A stretch of DNA of 64,000 nt. Origin: Tetraselmis striata (Eukaryota; Chlorophyta; Chlorodendrophyceae; Chlorodendrales; Chlorodendraceae). Both the position numbers and the translations under genes were made by a program. Positions 12,270 through 24,628 of this stretch are shown here, in pieces (the first letter of the stretch is position 1; each line of letters opens with the position of its first letter). The stretch is taken from NCBI GenBank assembly GCA_006384855.1, contig VCJN01002786.1:1-64000 (forward strand). Direction: 5' to 3'. The notes below the pieces were generated by a model that did no database searches, was not told the DNA's origin, and saw only the letters and a program-made list of their open reading frames with translations.

Positions 12270-13190
12270 CTACCCCCCTCGGTTATATTTCCACCAAGGG
12301 CCCCGGCAGGGTTCGAACCAGCGCAGAGCGGAATCGCGAGCGTAATAGGCAGCTCCCCCCCCCCCCCCCCCCCCCCGCCCCTCCGCTATCACATCATTCT
12401 CAAGCCGTTGATAAATATTATAAGTTAATTCTTTTATAAAAAATGCGCCACTATACCCCTCCGCGGTCGGCGGCGCCGGTGCTGACGTGGCAATGTGGAC
12501 AGATCCGTACATGGCAAGACTTACGAGGGGGACTGTACGTGTTAGCGACCGATGTTCAGGACTTCCAACTCTTTCATGAGAACTTTTAAGCCTGCTTTTT
12601 TGTCGCTCTGTCTTAAGGCCGGCCATTGAAGGGCAGTTGCTTGCCATGTGGCCGTTGCTAATAAGGTGTTCTCCGCATTTCCCGCACGTCGTGAAGGACG
12701 GCTGGCCTCTGCGTCTCATGCGTCGGCTTGCATGCGTTCCCCCCATGAATTCCAGCCCGTGTATGGATTCTATCCGAAAGTTTTGGTGTCCGAGGAGGTG
12801 ATGAGGTAGTCCGGCATTGTAGTACCCGTGGTCTGCGCTTGGTCTATAAAGTGGGAGTGCGGGGTCTCGTAGTTGGCGTCGCAACCCACAGTAGCATTAG
12901 CGTGCTTCCGGAGCGCGTTTTTCATGTTGTGGGGGTTGGGGTGGTGGTCGGCGCTCCTTGGCATGGGGCCAGCGCCACACGGCCGTCATCGGCCGGCTAA
13001 GAAATCGCGCCTATGGTCATAGTGGTGTATGGTGGGATTGTGCCATTGGCTTCTTCGTCGGCGGCCGTGTCGGTTTGTTCGTTGCCCTCGATCCCAATAT
13101 GGGCTTTGACTTCCGGGAGGACGGTTCGGAGTCCAACATCCGCTCGGTGTTCGAGTTGGTGTATGATGTGTTTGAGTAAATTGAAATTGA
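12270..13190 (-). pseudogene. LINE ORF2 C-terminus: RNase H end and zinc-knuckle
   Basis: The minus strand near 13110-13050 encodes VKAHIGIEGNEQTDTAADEE, the last conserved block of a LINE-type RNase H. About 400 bp further on, CGKCGEHLISNGHMASNC (about 12690-12640) matches the cysteine/histidine motif (zf-RVT) at the end of many LINE ORF2 proteins. A frame change and a C tract (12356-12376) separate pieces. No reverse transcriptase is visible upstream, so this is a partial copy. Confidence 0.7.
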
Positions 13191-13208
13191 AATTGAAATT
13201 GAAATTGA
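13178..13208. repeat. Hexanucleotide (AATTGA)n microsatellite
   Basis: About five tandem units of AATTGA, immediately upstream (in minus sense) of the RNase H fragment. Confidence 0.9.
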
Positions 13209-14195
13209 TTACATCTGCTAGTCTGCTGCTTCCACATGCCCATATTGAGTTGTTCTGAGGACCTGCTATCTCTGACCATGGTCGGGGACACTAGGTGTAA
13301 TTACAGCTCAAGCTAACGGCCTTCCTCCTGTGTGCCCAAGCCCCTCCTCCTTCTTGCGGGCTGAAGCTAGGATAGCAGCGCCCCCCTGCTGTCCCTACCT
13401 AAGTCAGGCCTATCCCATCCAGAGCTCAGTATGCAAGCTTAGGCAGCCGAAGCGTCCCGCTGCAACTACCAAGCAAGGTGTGATGGGGGAAGGGGGCTGA
13501 CCGGCATAGCGTGTGGTGCTCAGTATTTATCCTCCGCTGAGCCGGCTAGTATGATTGGTGGGGGCTGCGGTGCCCTCCGACATTGAATTGGTTAGGTGTT
13601 GTCTCTTGTGGCTGTGGGAATCGGCGGTGTGTGTTCTGTGTGTGGGGTTGAGTCTCTGGGTGTGGGTGGTGTATGAGCTGCACCGGGCACATGGTTAGTG
13701 GTGGGCGGTGGTCTTGAGGCAGCTGGCTTGGTTGTTGCTGCAGTGGCTCGCTCGACAGCTTACTGGTGCGAGCTTTTGGATGGGTGGGCTGCATCATCGT
13801 ATGTTATCCATTCGTTGTCCGAGCAGCGGGTGCCAGAGAGGCGTGGCTTGCTCCTGCTGCGGTTGCGGGTGGCGCCGTCCGAGCGGTTGCGGCCCGTGGG
13901 CTGCTTCTTCTTGATCTTAGCTAGTGTGGCTGTCTTGCTTTTGCATGTTGGGGTGGGCTGGCTGGGATGACGTTCCAACTGGATGGAGATGCGCTGTGGT
14001 TTGCTAAGTTGGTGGGACTCCGCTGTGAGGCTGGCCATGTTGGGATTGCGGATTGCGGATTTGCTTGCATGAGAGGATTGGGCGAGCAGCTATGTGGCTG
14101 CGGTGGTGAGGTGGTGTAGTTCTGCCACTTTCTCTGTGGTGCCATTGGGTTTGCCCTCCCGGAATGTGCGGTGCACTGTTCAGCGCGGGGGGAAA
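13209..14195. other. Low-complexity stretch between retroelement fragments
   Basis: Proline/glutamine-rich minus frames only (for example 13797-13546); no domain recognised. Probably decayed retroelement sequence. Confidence 0.35.
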
Positions 14196-15288
14196 TCAAG
14201 GGATATGTCTGCCGGACCTGGTGTCTCTGTTGCCTCGCCATGGGTGGTGTCCACCTCCATGGCGCTGTCGTCCTCCTCGGAGTTGAGCTCCAGTTCCTCC
14301 TCGTCGTCCGCATGTGCTAACGGCATGGAAGTTGCCGCTGGTGCTGTGGTTGAAAGTGCAGGGGCTGGGTGGGCTGCTCCGGGGGCGCGCTCTGTTGCTG
14401 CTCCGCGCTGGTCGAGGCTGCCACTGCGTCTGCGACCGCTCCGCGCCTCGGTGGTACGTGCTCGAACCCTGCGGGGGGGGGGGGGGGGGGGGAGCGTCGC
14501 GGACCTGGGGCGAGGTTCGGGTTGCTGGGGTCGCTGGAAGTGGCAGTTGGATTGGGTCTGCTGGTGGTGGGGCTGGCGATGTGTCGGCAGGGCGCCTCTT
14601 GGTTGGTGCCGGGGCTGGCGTAGCCTTGATCTTCCCGCACGTTGTCGACACTGTCTTGCGCCACTGGTCGGTTCTGTCGGTGCTGCGGGTGCCACCGATG
14701 ATGCTGTGCTGGTGGGCGATCAGCTGCTGGCTGAGGGTGTATATTGGGCGTCCGGTGGCTCGCAGGGCGAGGGACGCTGGGGCGGTCTTCCGGGCCTTCT
14801 TTCGCATGCCTATCGCTGCGCGTCGGATCTGGTTGTGGCCGGTGTTGCTTCCCAGTTCTCCCGCCTCCCGGATCGTCTGGCTGAAGGGGTGGATGAGCAG
14901 CTCCGAGGGGTCAAACTCGGACTTTGTGAGGTAGATGACGATGGTGCGAAGGCGTATCGCCCGCAGTAGCGCGACATGGGAGGTAAGGGCCACTGCCAGG
15001 CGCAGGGTGTCCGCGAAGTCCTCGTCTTCTTTGCCGAGGGAGATGGCGCTGAGGTTGTCGTCTCCCACGCGCAGCAGTGTCGGTTCGGTGTGGTGGAGGT
15101 ACATCTCGATGCCGGCAGCTGTCATGGTGTCCGTCAGCCACTGCGCGTGTTGCAGCTCCGGGGCAGATGAGTTGGTGCGCTGGCTGATGGTAGCTGCGAT
15201 GGCTTTCGCTAGTTTCTACCGTCGGCATCTCCACGTCGGCATGGGGGCCGGTGCAGATCGCGCTGGCCGTTAGTGCGCATCGGAACAA
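14196..15288 (-). CDS. Proline-rich retroelement-like ORF (ORF1/gag candidate)
   Basis: The minus frame 15125-14196 has a globular N-terminal part (MTAAGIEMYLHHTEPTLLRV onward, about 110 residues) followed by a Lys/Arg-rich stretch and a long Pro/Ala/Thr-rich tail interrupted by a poly-G/C tract at about 14468-14491. Further minus frames (15288-14911) overlap. No catalytic motif is present. Position next to LINE RNase H fragments and composition suggest a retrotransposon ORF1 or gag; this is inference. Confidence 0.35.
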
Positions 15289-15441
15289 CTGTTTGGACAG
15301 TGCTGGGGGCAGTACTCATGGGAGTGGGGTGGTTGGCTGGTTCTCTCGATCCTCGCTGTGTTCTACTGTGACTTGGATCACTACTCGGCCCTGCGACTGG
15401 TCGCCAAGCGGCAGCGCCAGTATTGCGTCGCGGCACACGTC

Positions 15442-16641
15442 CTAGAGTAGGCGCGCCGCTTCGGGATCGAGGAGTTCGAGGCGCACCGAGTCGGCTGAGC
15501 GGCGGGCTTTCCATACCTCGCGGACCTCCAGGAGGGCCAGTAGTGTGCGGGTCGGGGGGCAGATGATGGCGTCGTCCGCGTCTTTGTTTGCTTCGTACTC
15601 GGCCCAGGCTCGCACTCCAGCGAGTGCCATGACGTCTGCGGGTGTCGCCGCCGGTAGGTCTGTCGCCGCTTCGCTCGGCTGGGGTTGGTCGTACGCTGGG
15701 AGGAGGCCCTCTGCTAGGCGCAGCCACATGTCGGCCTCCGTGATGCCTCTGAACGCGGGGGAGCGAAGCCACACCTGGTGTACCGGCCGCTCGATGTCGT
15801 CGAGGTGTAGAGCTCCGAGCAGGCGGGTGGAGCAGCTGCGGCCCTGGCGGTCGAGGATCGATGTGCCCTCTCCTGTCCATTGGGTATGTAGAACGCATTG
15901 GGTATGTAGAACGCTCACGGCTGTCTCTCTGCGGGCCAGTCGCAGGATGACGGACCCAGTGGTGGTGGGGAGCCTAATGCCGCTCGGTGCAACGGTGTCG
16001 GCGGCGGCGGGCTTAGGGGGGCGGCGAGTCACCACCCTGGCGTCTGCTGGTAGTATTTGAACTCCGATTTTGGGGCTTAGAGTGCGGATCATGTTCGTCA
16101 CAGTCCGGCCGCGCGACTCCTCGTCCATAGCTTGGTGATGGGCAACCAGATCGCCGAACAGTAGGGTCACATGGGGGGCATCGTCCGTGCTGGCTGGGAG
16201 GCCGGTGAGAAGTAGGTGGGATGGGCGTTGTAGCACGCGTATGTGGCGGCGGGTTGCTGGTGGGAGTTGGGTGCCTGCGAATTTTTTTGCAGTTACGACC
16301 GTGCGGATCGCTGGCTGTTGCACTTTGCCGCCTCGTAGCGCGGCCAGAAAGGTGCCGGCCTCGGCGTGCTGTTGCTTCTCAGATCTGTCTCTGTCCATGC
16401 TGGCTGGTGTCCTCCTGGAGGGCCTGCTCTTCACGCCACCATGGACGCAAGCCGGCACTTGCTGGCCTGGTGGGGGGTCTTCACGTCGGACGGTCCACCG
16501 TTTTGCAGGAGGATCGTTCACGCTACCAATACCAGTAGCCGCGCCGGCTCGCCCGGATTTAGTACATACGCAGTACTTCGCCCGGTGTTCAGGGCCGGCT
16601 GGAAAGGGAGAAGTTGCGTTTGAGTAGCATTTTCTTAGCAT
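15442..16641 (-). CDS. Long retroelement-like ORF, 399 codons
   Basis: Longest uninterrupted frame in this region. It has a basic N terminus, then a folded-looking domain (HVTLLFGDLVAHHQAMDEES region) and an acidic helical C terminus. I recognise no domain. A LINE RNase H fragment lies directly upstream at 16.64-16.79 kb on the same strand, and the frame may continue functionally into 15.3-14.2 kb. Best read as an ORF1/gag-like protein of a retrotransposon; a host gene is not excluded. Confidence 0.4.
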   Translation of the reverse strand: MLRKCYSNATSPFPAGPEHRAKYCVCTKSGRAGAATGIGSVNDPPAKRWTVRREDPPPGQQVPACVHGGVKSRPSRRTPASMDRDRSEKQQHAEAGTFLAALRGGKVQQPAIRTVVTAKKFAGTQLPPATRRHIRVLQRPSHLLLTGLPASTDDAPHVTLLFGDLVAHHQAMDEESRGRTVTNMIRTLSPKIGVQILPADARVVTRRPPKPAAADTVAPSGIRLPTTTGSVILRLARRETAVSVLHTQCVLHTQWTGEGTSILDRQGRSCSTRLLGALHLDDIERPVHQVWLRSPAFRGITEADMWLRLAEGLLPAYDQPQPSEAATDLPAATPADVMALAGVRAWAEYEANKDADDAIICPPTRTLLALLEVREVWKARRSADSVRLELLDPEAARLL

Positions 16642-16790
16642 GGCGTCGTAAGGTGACCTAGCGGCACATCATGCGTTCTATCCGAAAGGCGGAGGAAGAT
16701 ACCGCTATCTGAAAGGATGTGCTCCGAAAGTTCAGACTCCATTGCCACCGAGATGGCGGCCAGTTCAGCTCTGAACAAACGTTCACAAAA
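16640..16790 (-). pseudogene. LINE RNase H fragment (Glu-motif part)
   Basis: The minus strand reads FRAELAAISVAMESELSEHI (about 16780-16720). This is the helix carrying the conserved RNase H glutamate as found in LINE ORF2 proteins. Only this short part is present. Confidence 0.55.
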
Positions 16791-17229
16791 AGTGTTATGT
16801 TATTCACTTGTGAAAGTTGCCTTTTTTTGAGCCATTTTGCACGAAATTCTCAAAACGCATGATTTGGAGGCACAATTGCACAAAATCCCCTTGGTTGCAC
16901 TCAATTTCATTGTTTGCCCGCGCAAAACGTGCAAATTTGGGCATGCGCAGAGCGGATGCGAGGAAAAACCTACGTCAGGACATGCGCCACCCCATCAATT
17001 CATTGCGTTTGACGTCGTATGATCGTGGGGCAAGCGTGCGAGGGCAAATACTTTAAGTGTCTAATTGTTACAATGCTCAAATCGCATTGTCTAATGGGCA
17101 CGAGTAGCCAACACTCGCATACCCCCCCCCCCACAAAGGCCCCTACAGATAGGTACGTACAACACCACTGTCTATCATTATATTGTCAACATGTCCAAAA
17201 CGCACTTCTTCTCGTCTGCATTGAAGCGG
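16791..17229. other. Intergenic, no gene seen
   Basis: No conserved coding signal. Contains a C run at about 17123-17133. Confidence 0.4.
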
Positions 17230-20200
17230 TGGTCGTTGAATCACCTGCGTTGGTTGTCGACATCGAGTTTGTGGACGTTGAGCGTGGCACGGAGTCTTGG
17301 AAGCTCGTAAGTGATCTCCATGTGCCTAATGCCGTCGAGGGGCAACGAAGTACCGCACTCCCTATTCGCCTCTTCCTGCAATTGCATGGTGTAGCGAAGC
17401 TTTGCCATGGGTCGGCGCACAACAAGGTTCTTGTGTTTGGAGTCCTTGATCTCCGAGACGCCCTTCATGCTTGTCACGGCAGTTAGGTTGATGCCACGGA
17501 AGTCGTGCTGGCACTGGCGGGCGGTCCGGCGGGCGTTCGGGAAACGCAAGCTGAAGAGCGATAGAGGCATAGTGGTGATAGGCAACCATTTCATCTTCTG
17601 TGCAGCCTCCCAAGATGAGTCCGGTTCTGGGTCGCGACTCTGTCGGGCCGCCGCGATGGCAAAGGTGAGCGGGATGTCGGGCGTCCCTGCGGCGTCGACA
17701 ACCAAGGCTCGCACATGGTGACGTCCAACTCGTCAACTTCGGTGTGGTCCTCGGGCAAGCCATCCAAATCCTGGACGTCATATCGGTATCTTACGTAGGC
17801 CACAAGTTACTTGTTCTCCCAATCGCCGAGAAGACCTTCCTCGCGGTACGCGTCGGGGTTGTCGGCGATGTTGTCCATGACGACCAAATTGCCGGGACGG
17901 GCGTCAAACTCGCGACGGGTAGTGTCCTCATTCTCCAACGGGATCGCGACGGCATGACCCCCCCCTGACGGTCAGCCTCGCTATCGGCCTCGTTCAACCG
18001 TTGATGTAGTGCTCAACCGTTGTGGTAGCCGCTTGCGCACCCCGCCGGCGCTTCCGGCGTTGAGTGGAGGTGTTGATGGTGATGGGGTTGTACGTCAAGA
18101 CCCGAAGCTCCTCCTGAAGGTCGGCGTATCTGCGCGCCATGCCTTGGCATGTTTGATCAAGCCTAGGCTGGGAACGCGTACGTGCAGACATGGGATCATC
18201 GGCGTCAAGATCTATGCCAGGTAGCAAGGCGCCTAGCCAAGTGTCCAGCTCCGTGGTAGACTCGGGCCAAAACGCCAGGAAGGGAGTTCGATCCCTCGTC
18301 TCCAGTTCCCGGAGCGAAGCGAATTCCTCCTCCCATTCTCGCCTCTCATCCGCGGAGAAGTGCAACCTATCCGCAGCCTTCCAAATCTCTTTCTCCATCT
18401 CAGCAAATGCCTTGCCCGGGTCAGCCTTGGAGTGGTAGAGAGGGCGAGAAGCAAGGTACGCAAGGGTGCCGTCGGGGACTCCGCGTAGGATGAACTATGG
18501 CCCATGCTCTGCGGTATCGGACTAGCGACTGCAATACATGGCGCTGCGTACACCACCGACCACAGCCTCAGATTGCATGATGACGATTTGGTTAGAAGTC
18601 ACCGTGTTCAGCACCTGGCCTTGTCGTGGAAGACAATTGCCAAGCCAAGTCTTGATGTCGAGGACTCCCTCGAGCTCCATGAAGTTGCATGTCGGTGTGA
18701 AGGCCTGACGAAGCTCGTGCAAAAGCTGAGCCTTGGTGAATGCGGCGTGGTCGTCAAGCCACACGGACAATTTCGAGAAGACTTGGTCCACGCGCTCGTG
18801 GGTGTGCCTGGAAGGTGTGCCGTACAATACAGTAATAAGTAAGTAAGCCCCTAATTTGCGACTGGTGGACCCGTCAACATAAATAATGTAAGTCAGTGGA
18901 TGGTGCGGTTTTTTTGCACTTGTGGGGGGGCGGGGGGGAGGGGGGGCGGGGGGGGGGGGGGGGCTTACCCTACTGGAAGGAAAGAGAGACGGACTTCCTT
19001 GCAAAAACCCGTGTGCACGAGCCATTGGCAAAAGCACATGACGTACTTGTTCTTGTTCTCTTGGCAAGTGTTGTCGAGCTGGAACCACACAATGTCCAAT
19101 GCCTCGCCACGCCTCTCGATCTCCTTCTTGATAGTCTTGTACATGACGGTGATGGTGTTGCTACTGTCGTGAGGGAAGCAGTCGAAAAAGTAGTACACGT
19201 CGTCCGGCTGGCTTCCGTTGTACTTGACGCATGTCAAGTGACATTGCAGGAGGTTCTTCTTCTCCACCTCCTTGTCCCATGGCACAAGATGAGGAAGACG
19301 GGTCTAGTCTTGATCCATGCCATCGATCTCGCAAACAAAGAGGTCCCTGTTTTTGCGGGAGTATTGCAAGGCCACTTCCAAGAAATGCCTCTCGTACAGT
19401 ACCCTCTCCGGATGTTGCTCTTGCACACGCTGAGCGATAGCTATATCGACAGGGTCCTTGTTGTACCTAGAATAACGGTTTTGGCATGCGGCAACATTGC
19501 CATTGATAGATTAGTTAGTACCGCATTCAAAATCGCAGTAATTTCTCGCTAGAACGACCGGGCGTTTGCTCAAGCAACACACTTGGTATCCATTACGACT
19601 CACGGTGGGTTTGTGGCCGTACCGCAAAATCTTCGCGGAACTGGCACACACGCTGCATTTGGCGAAGCGCTAGGTCTTCGGTACCTTCACATGCGGAAAG
19701 AACTGCAACCACACTCGGCGGAAGGAGGAAATAGATGCGGGCTTCCCTAAATCAATTTGGGAATCTTGTTAGTACGTTGCCAAAAGACCCAGTACTACGA
19801 GTTGCAGGCCCATTGGCCGGGAGAGGCAGGGAGGGAATGATAGAACCGAGCACTCACTGTTCTGATCCTTGCAGTCGGCCACATACAGCTTGTAGACGCG
19901 AGACTTCCTCATCCAGCATGGTAGATGGCTTTGCGCTTGTCCGCCAGAGTGGTTAGGAATATGCTCAAGCCTGCCGCTAGCGTCGGACAAGTAGAGGTGA
20001 AGCCATGCTCTTGCATGGCTGCGTGGGGGAGAAACCTTGGGAGCCTTGGCCCGCTTGAATAGAAGCGCATCATCCAGAGCATCGCGCTGAATCTCTGAGA
20101 GCCTACGCTCGGAAACGTGATGGATGAACGTCCACGCCTCGCGGCAGGTCTGGAAAATAGGACACATGAAAGAAATTATTGAGATTATTGCGTAGGTGTT

Positions 20201-21340
20201 GTGGTGTGGTGTCCGACACAATCTCCTCAAGTCACCACGAGTCCCTCCATGGGATGGACGCACCTTGCGCCCATCCACAAGATGGACGCATGGCGACTCT
20301 AGAGGGAAAACGAAAGCCAAATCCATGTAAGGTGTTCGATGCGATAGTAGCTCATTACCTCATTTCGAATATACTCATTGATGTACTCAGTTATCTCACA
20401 CAGCGCCATGCGTCCATCCACAGGATGGACGCAAACATATTCCAGCTACAGAATAATGGCATTGCTTGAAATCAAGCAATGAATTAAATACAGCAGTACA
20501 TGTGCGATCAAAGGAAAACGGTATTATTACTTAAGCTCGACATGTTAACAATCGTCGGTTGCTAGCATGGACACACGCGTCCATCCACAGGATGGATACA
20601 AATATATTCGAGCTAGGCAGTATAAGGAATGCTTGAAATGCAAAGGAATTTAGTGCAGCATTAGACATGCCAAAACAAAACTTTCTAATTACTCATGATC
20701 GGTATTTGGAGTCCTAGTCGATCGCTAGAAAGGACACTTGCGTCCATCCACATCATGAGCACACTCGACTGAACTAATAGAAAGCTAAAATACTGGAAAG
20801 GCACTCACCCGGATGACGGTTCCGTCGGGCCTCTTCCACCACCATTGCTGCTTCGACTCCGAGTCGTCGCGGGTCTCAATGTAGGAAGAACATTCAGCGA
20901 AGGATGGCGAAGACTCCTCCGGTTGGAACGCGAGCTTGAGTCGGGAAGCGAGGATATCGCGTGAGCGGTTTTGTCCCTCCGCATGCATCCTCCTTTCGGG
21001 TCTCGCGAACGTCAAACAAGAACTCGTCGCTGCAACGTGCTTCTACCGCACTAGGTGCCGATGGGTCAACGGGCGAGCCAATGAGTCGAAAGAGGCACTT
21101 GCTGCCTTTGCAACACGGGTGAACGGCCTTGCGGCCGCAAGAGTCAGCAACAAACGCGCACGAGAGGATGCCCTCTTGGGTATCGCGACGAAAGCTCAAA
21201 CCGGTGGTCTTTCCTCCACCAATGGCGCCATCGCGTTTAATAAAGCGATACTCGGCTTGGCCGAGCTTACCGGAATTGCGAGGTTTATTTGGCACGGCAC
21301 AAGTGCCGTGAATTGGCTTGGAAGATGAAGTGAGCGCCAT
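17230..21340 (-). pseudogene. DUF7869-like multi-exon gene, copy B
   Basis: Paralogue of copy A at 1-3 kb. Exon 1 starts at an ATG at 21340 and runs to 20809 (donor GTGAGT), with a Cys-containing segment (HPCCKGSKCLFRL) and a frame change near 21,000. Exon 2 is 20153-19858 (donor GTGAGT). Later exons at about 19735-18960 contain WFQLDNTCQENKNKYVMCF and end at LSFLPVG. After a G/C-tract intron (about 18925-18963) the chain resumes at RHTHERVDQVFSKLSVWL (about 18830-18700). The C-terminal block includes MKWLPITTMPLSLFSL (about 17600). An in-frame TAG occurs at 19672-19670 in PKT*RFAKC. Introns between 20154 and 20808 hold the palindromic repeat also found in the methylase gene. The 3' end near 17,230 is uncertain. 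The breaks suggest a decaying copy. Confidence 0.7.
20246..20752. repeat. Palindromic GCGTCCATCC repeats within copy B intron
   Basis: At least four spaced copies occur in the 20154-20808 intron. The best, 20410-20432, has perfect 10-bp arms GCGTCCATCC/GGATGGACGC around a 3-nt loop. Others lie near 20246-20291, 20576-20600 and 20740-20752, partly degraded. It is the same motif as the 25-bp minisatellites in the methylase gene. Confidence 0.8.
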
Positions 21341-22666
21341 CGGATAGGACGGGGGTTGGGGATGAGCGTTGGCGAGAGAGTGTGAAATGAGAAGACCTTT
21401 GATGGTGGACCGCCCCACGATCGCCCTCAGTCAAACCTTGCGTAGTATTTCGGATTGCATGTTGACTCGTCAGTCAAAGGTTGCCCTCTATATATGTGGT
21501 TGCGAGCACCCGGTCAACGCGTGTCACATACCGATCATCGCAGTACATCGTACAATATGGATTTATTTCACGAACCAGTACTACTGTAAAACTACAGAAA
21601 TTGATGATATACAGTACATTCCGTAATACATCGAACGGTATCATTCGGTATAATATTTATCGTCATATATGCGCGCTGCCAGTACTTTGTGTTGTACCCC
21701 TTTTGCGGCGCCGCCGCCGCCGCCGCCACCGGGACCCAACTGCTAACCAAGGACTGCTGACGAGAGCTCATAACTCACTTCTCCACAACCTCATCACCAC
21801 CATCCACTTCCTTGCGAGCCCCCCCAGACAGGTCCGCCGCTTTCACGATGCCGAGCCTTTGCCATTTCCTTTGCCTGAAACTAACCTGTAGTTGGATGCG
21901 GAATCGTTTGCGACCGAGCAGGTCAAGCGCGGGATCAGGTCACCCCATTTGCCCTACGCTCCTATGGTCAACCGCCAGGTAACGCTCATGGACCCACAAC
22001 TTCGCACTTCGCCCAGCCCCGCCCACCTCTTACTGATAGTCGAGCCCGCCAAGACAGGTCCGCCGCGTTCACGATACCGAGCCTTGCCATTTACATGAAC
22101 CTAATCTGTGGTGGGATGCGGCATCGTTTGCGACCGAGCAGGTCAAGCGCGGGATCAGGTCACCCCATCTGTCCTACGCCCCTACCGGTCAACCGCCAGG
22201 TAACGCCCATGGACCCATAACTTCGCACTTCGCCCATCAACCTTTGTTACTGAGTGTCGAGTCCTGCGCCGCTAGCCTGCTCACTCAACCTCGGGGTCTC
22301 TGTGTCTCCGCGTTTATCTGTACTAATTGATATGTGCCGATGGCGCTGCTGCGCGCCTGCAGGGCGCGGCCACTCGGCCGCTCGGCCTTATATGAGTGCA
22401 TGGATCTCGGCGATCTAAAATTCGCCAAGGATAGCTTTCCCCGGGCAACCGCAGACCAACCCTGGTGACAGCGGGAGTGCGGAACCACCTGAAACTGAAA
22501 CGCGACAGGTGAGAGAGGCCTCGTCCATCGTGTCTTTCTAAATATATTTTTCATGAGCCCTTGATTACTGTAGGTTGCCGGGTTTCATATTATACATGGA
22601 CTTTTATCCTATCTCGTAACTCAGTGGTCCTAGACGATGTTGGTTTTACAGTAGTATGTTTAACTG
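21341..22666. other. Divergent intergenic region between copy B and the methylase gene
   Basis: No gene recognised. It may hold both promoters, since copy B reads left and the methylase gene reads right. Contains a (GCC)n run near 21713-21729 and a 226-bp-offset tandem duplication (21815-22236). Confidence 0.4.
21815..22236. repeat. Tandem duplication, offset 226 bp
   Basis: About 200 bp at 21815-22016 recurs at 22040-22236 with scattered changes. Shared landmarks include GACAGGTCCGCCGC (21827 and 22053) and a GGATCAGGTCACCCCAT block. Lies in the divergent intergenic region. Confidence 0.85.
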
Positions 22667-23090
22667 CGTCCATCCTGTGGATGGGAGCAAGTGCCCATGA
22701 TGTGGATGGGAGCAAGTGTCCATGCATGCTGTGGATGGAAGCAAGTGTCCATGCTGTGGATGCAAGCAAGTGTCCATGCTGAGAATGGAAGCATGTATCT
22801 ATGCTGAGGATGGAAGCATGTGTCCATGCTGAGCATGGATGCATGTGTCCATGCTGAGCATGAATATATTTATCAATCCCGTATATAGAAGCTTTCTTCC
22901 ACGCATTAGCTAGACACATGTGTCCATGCTGAGGATGGAAGCATGCGTCCATGGTGTGGATGGAAGCATGCGTCCATGCTGTGGATGGACACATGCTTCC
23001 ATGCTGTGGATGGAAGCATGCGTCCATGCTGTGGATGGTCGCATGCGTCCATGATGTGGATGGAAGCAAGCGTCCGTGTCGTGGATCGAT
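22667..23090. repeat. 25-bp palindromic minisatellite, large array
   Basis: Roughly 15 degenerate 25-bp units of the form GCGTCCATGCTGTGGATGGA plus AGCAT. The unit is near-palindromic. The frame rotates each unit, so the ORFs across it are not real. It lies upstream of the first methylase-gene exons I can support. Confidence 0.9.
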
Positions 23091-23857
23091 ATACTTCCCA
23101 AGGAAACCAACCGAAAGGTTTGGATTACCTGAGCTCGTTTGTTTGTGTGAATGAAAGAAAGTGTCTATTTCACCTGGTTTTGAATTTACTGAATTATGGA
23201 ACTATTGAACTTATTTAAGGTTCAAATACTCTAGAAATACGCGTAAATCTGGATAAATTTACATGTCGGCGAATTGTCTAGTCAAAACGCCCTTATATGG
23301 TGATCAATTATGAAACTTTTCGGGAGCATATTCTGGTGTGGTGTTTCTGAGGTATGATTTCCCATTATGTTTCGTTTGGACTATGCGGCCAGTCACAGCA
23401 TGGAAGCAATATTGTAATTTTAGAAACAGCGCGACATGCTTTATTGTTACTATTTTGCCAATATGCTTATGTCATGTACTCTGCTCTGGACCAGCCCATC
23501 GTGTCTCCAAATAGCACAGACCCGGAGGCGCTCCGAGCGGCTGCCTCGAGATCGAAAGGGGGCAAAGGGGAAAATTTCTCCGCCAAAATGTTGGCCGCGG
23601 AGGGCACATCACGTTCACGGCCTACTCGAGGAGATCCGGGAGATAAAAACGTGTCGGCCCAAGAGAGAGCCGCAAAGCGTTAAGCGGGAAGAGATTTCAT
23701 CGATAACCTTCCTTATGACTGGACCAATAAGCGGCGCAAGACCAAGCCACTGTAAGTTGAAATCGCTCATTGTTTTATTATATTAACCATTCTCGCCGGA
23801 TTGTTGATTTCCCATGCTACTTTCGATTTGAGAACTTAGGCTACATACCCATTCGGC

Positions 23858-24628
23858 AGGGAATCTATTCCGGGATCCACGAGGGCTGACACATCCGAGG
23901 ATGAGGACGAGCATGACACACAGCTACCCGAGTCACGAACGGCAATTGAACCGACTATGGCAGAGGCAACTTCACCCACAGTGTGTACGCCTGAGGTTGA
24001 CGACACCGTCAAACTTGAAGAGTAAGTGATTCTCGAGTGCCTCCTTGCTTCCGATCTAAGCAGGATTCATTCGCCCAACTGCCTTTCCCGGCGTAATATT
24101 ACTGAATAATTGGTATAAATTTGTGTTTGCAGGTGGCTTAAACTCCTAACCAGGTTCAAAAGGCTATATAAAAGGGAGGGCCGGGAAGCGTACTTCGATG
24201 CCCACCTCAAAATGGGTAGGAAAGACAATCCGGCGGATCGGTATGGAACGCATCACCGTGAGATTCCCTGGTAAGTGCTCCCCAAGTACCGCCAGCATGC
24301 ACCTTCAATTCGGGGACACGATATCCCTTGCTGAGGTGTGGGAACCATGTCATAAATTTCCTATAGGACCCAGGCATACTGCGACCCGGGCCCGCCCTTT
24401 ATCGAGCAAGAGTTTCCTTACCCTCACGCGGGCGTCTTCATGGGGACGCACTTGTTGCACGACAATGTCAAACGGGCCGTGCATCACAAAACAAACGGCA
24501 AATGGGAGAACCTTGACGCGGCAGTCGAGGATGGCTGCTTCTCAAAATCTCAAGCCGCTGCTCTCGTCCGCAAGTGCCGCAAGGAGGCGAGCGATGTTTA
24601 GGGCCCCGCATGTCTCGATGATTGTGAT
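23858..24628 (+). CDS. Unrecognised upstream exons of the methylase gene (or a separate gene)
   Basis: Three exons splice cleanly: about 23858-24021 (acidic, SEDEDEHDTQLPE; donor GTAAGT), 24133-24270 (WLKLLTRFKRLYKREGREAY; donor GTAAGT) and 24367-about 24628. The third reads WTQAYCDPGPPFIEQEFPYP and continues to an in-frame TAG at 24599-24601, followed by a possible donor at 24629. Either the TAG ends a short gene here or it interrupts a longer one. I recognise no domain. An earlier open stretch (about 23500-23680) may be a first exon. Confidence 0.4.

Noticed and set aside
22590-23218. Histidine/proline-rich repeat protein, or a CRISPR-like array
   Set aside because: The 25-bp units are contiguous, near-palindromic and lack unique spacers. 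The frame rotates each unit, so neither a protein nor a CRISPR array is supported.
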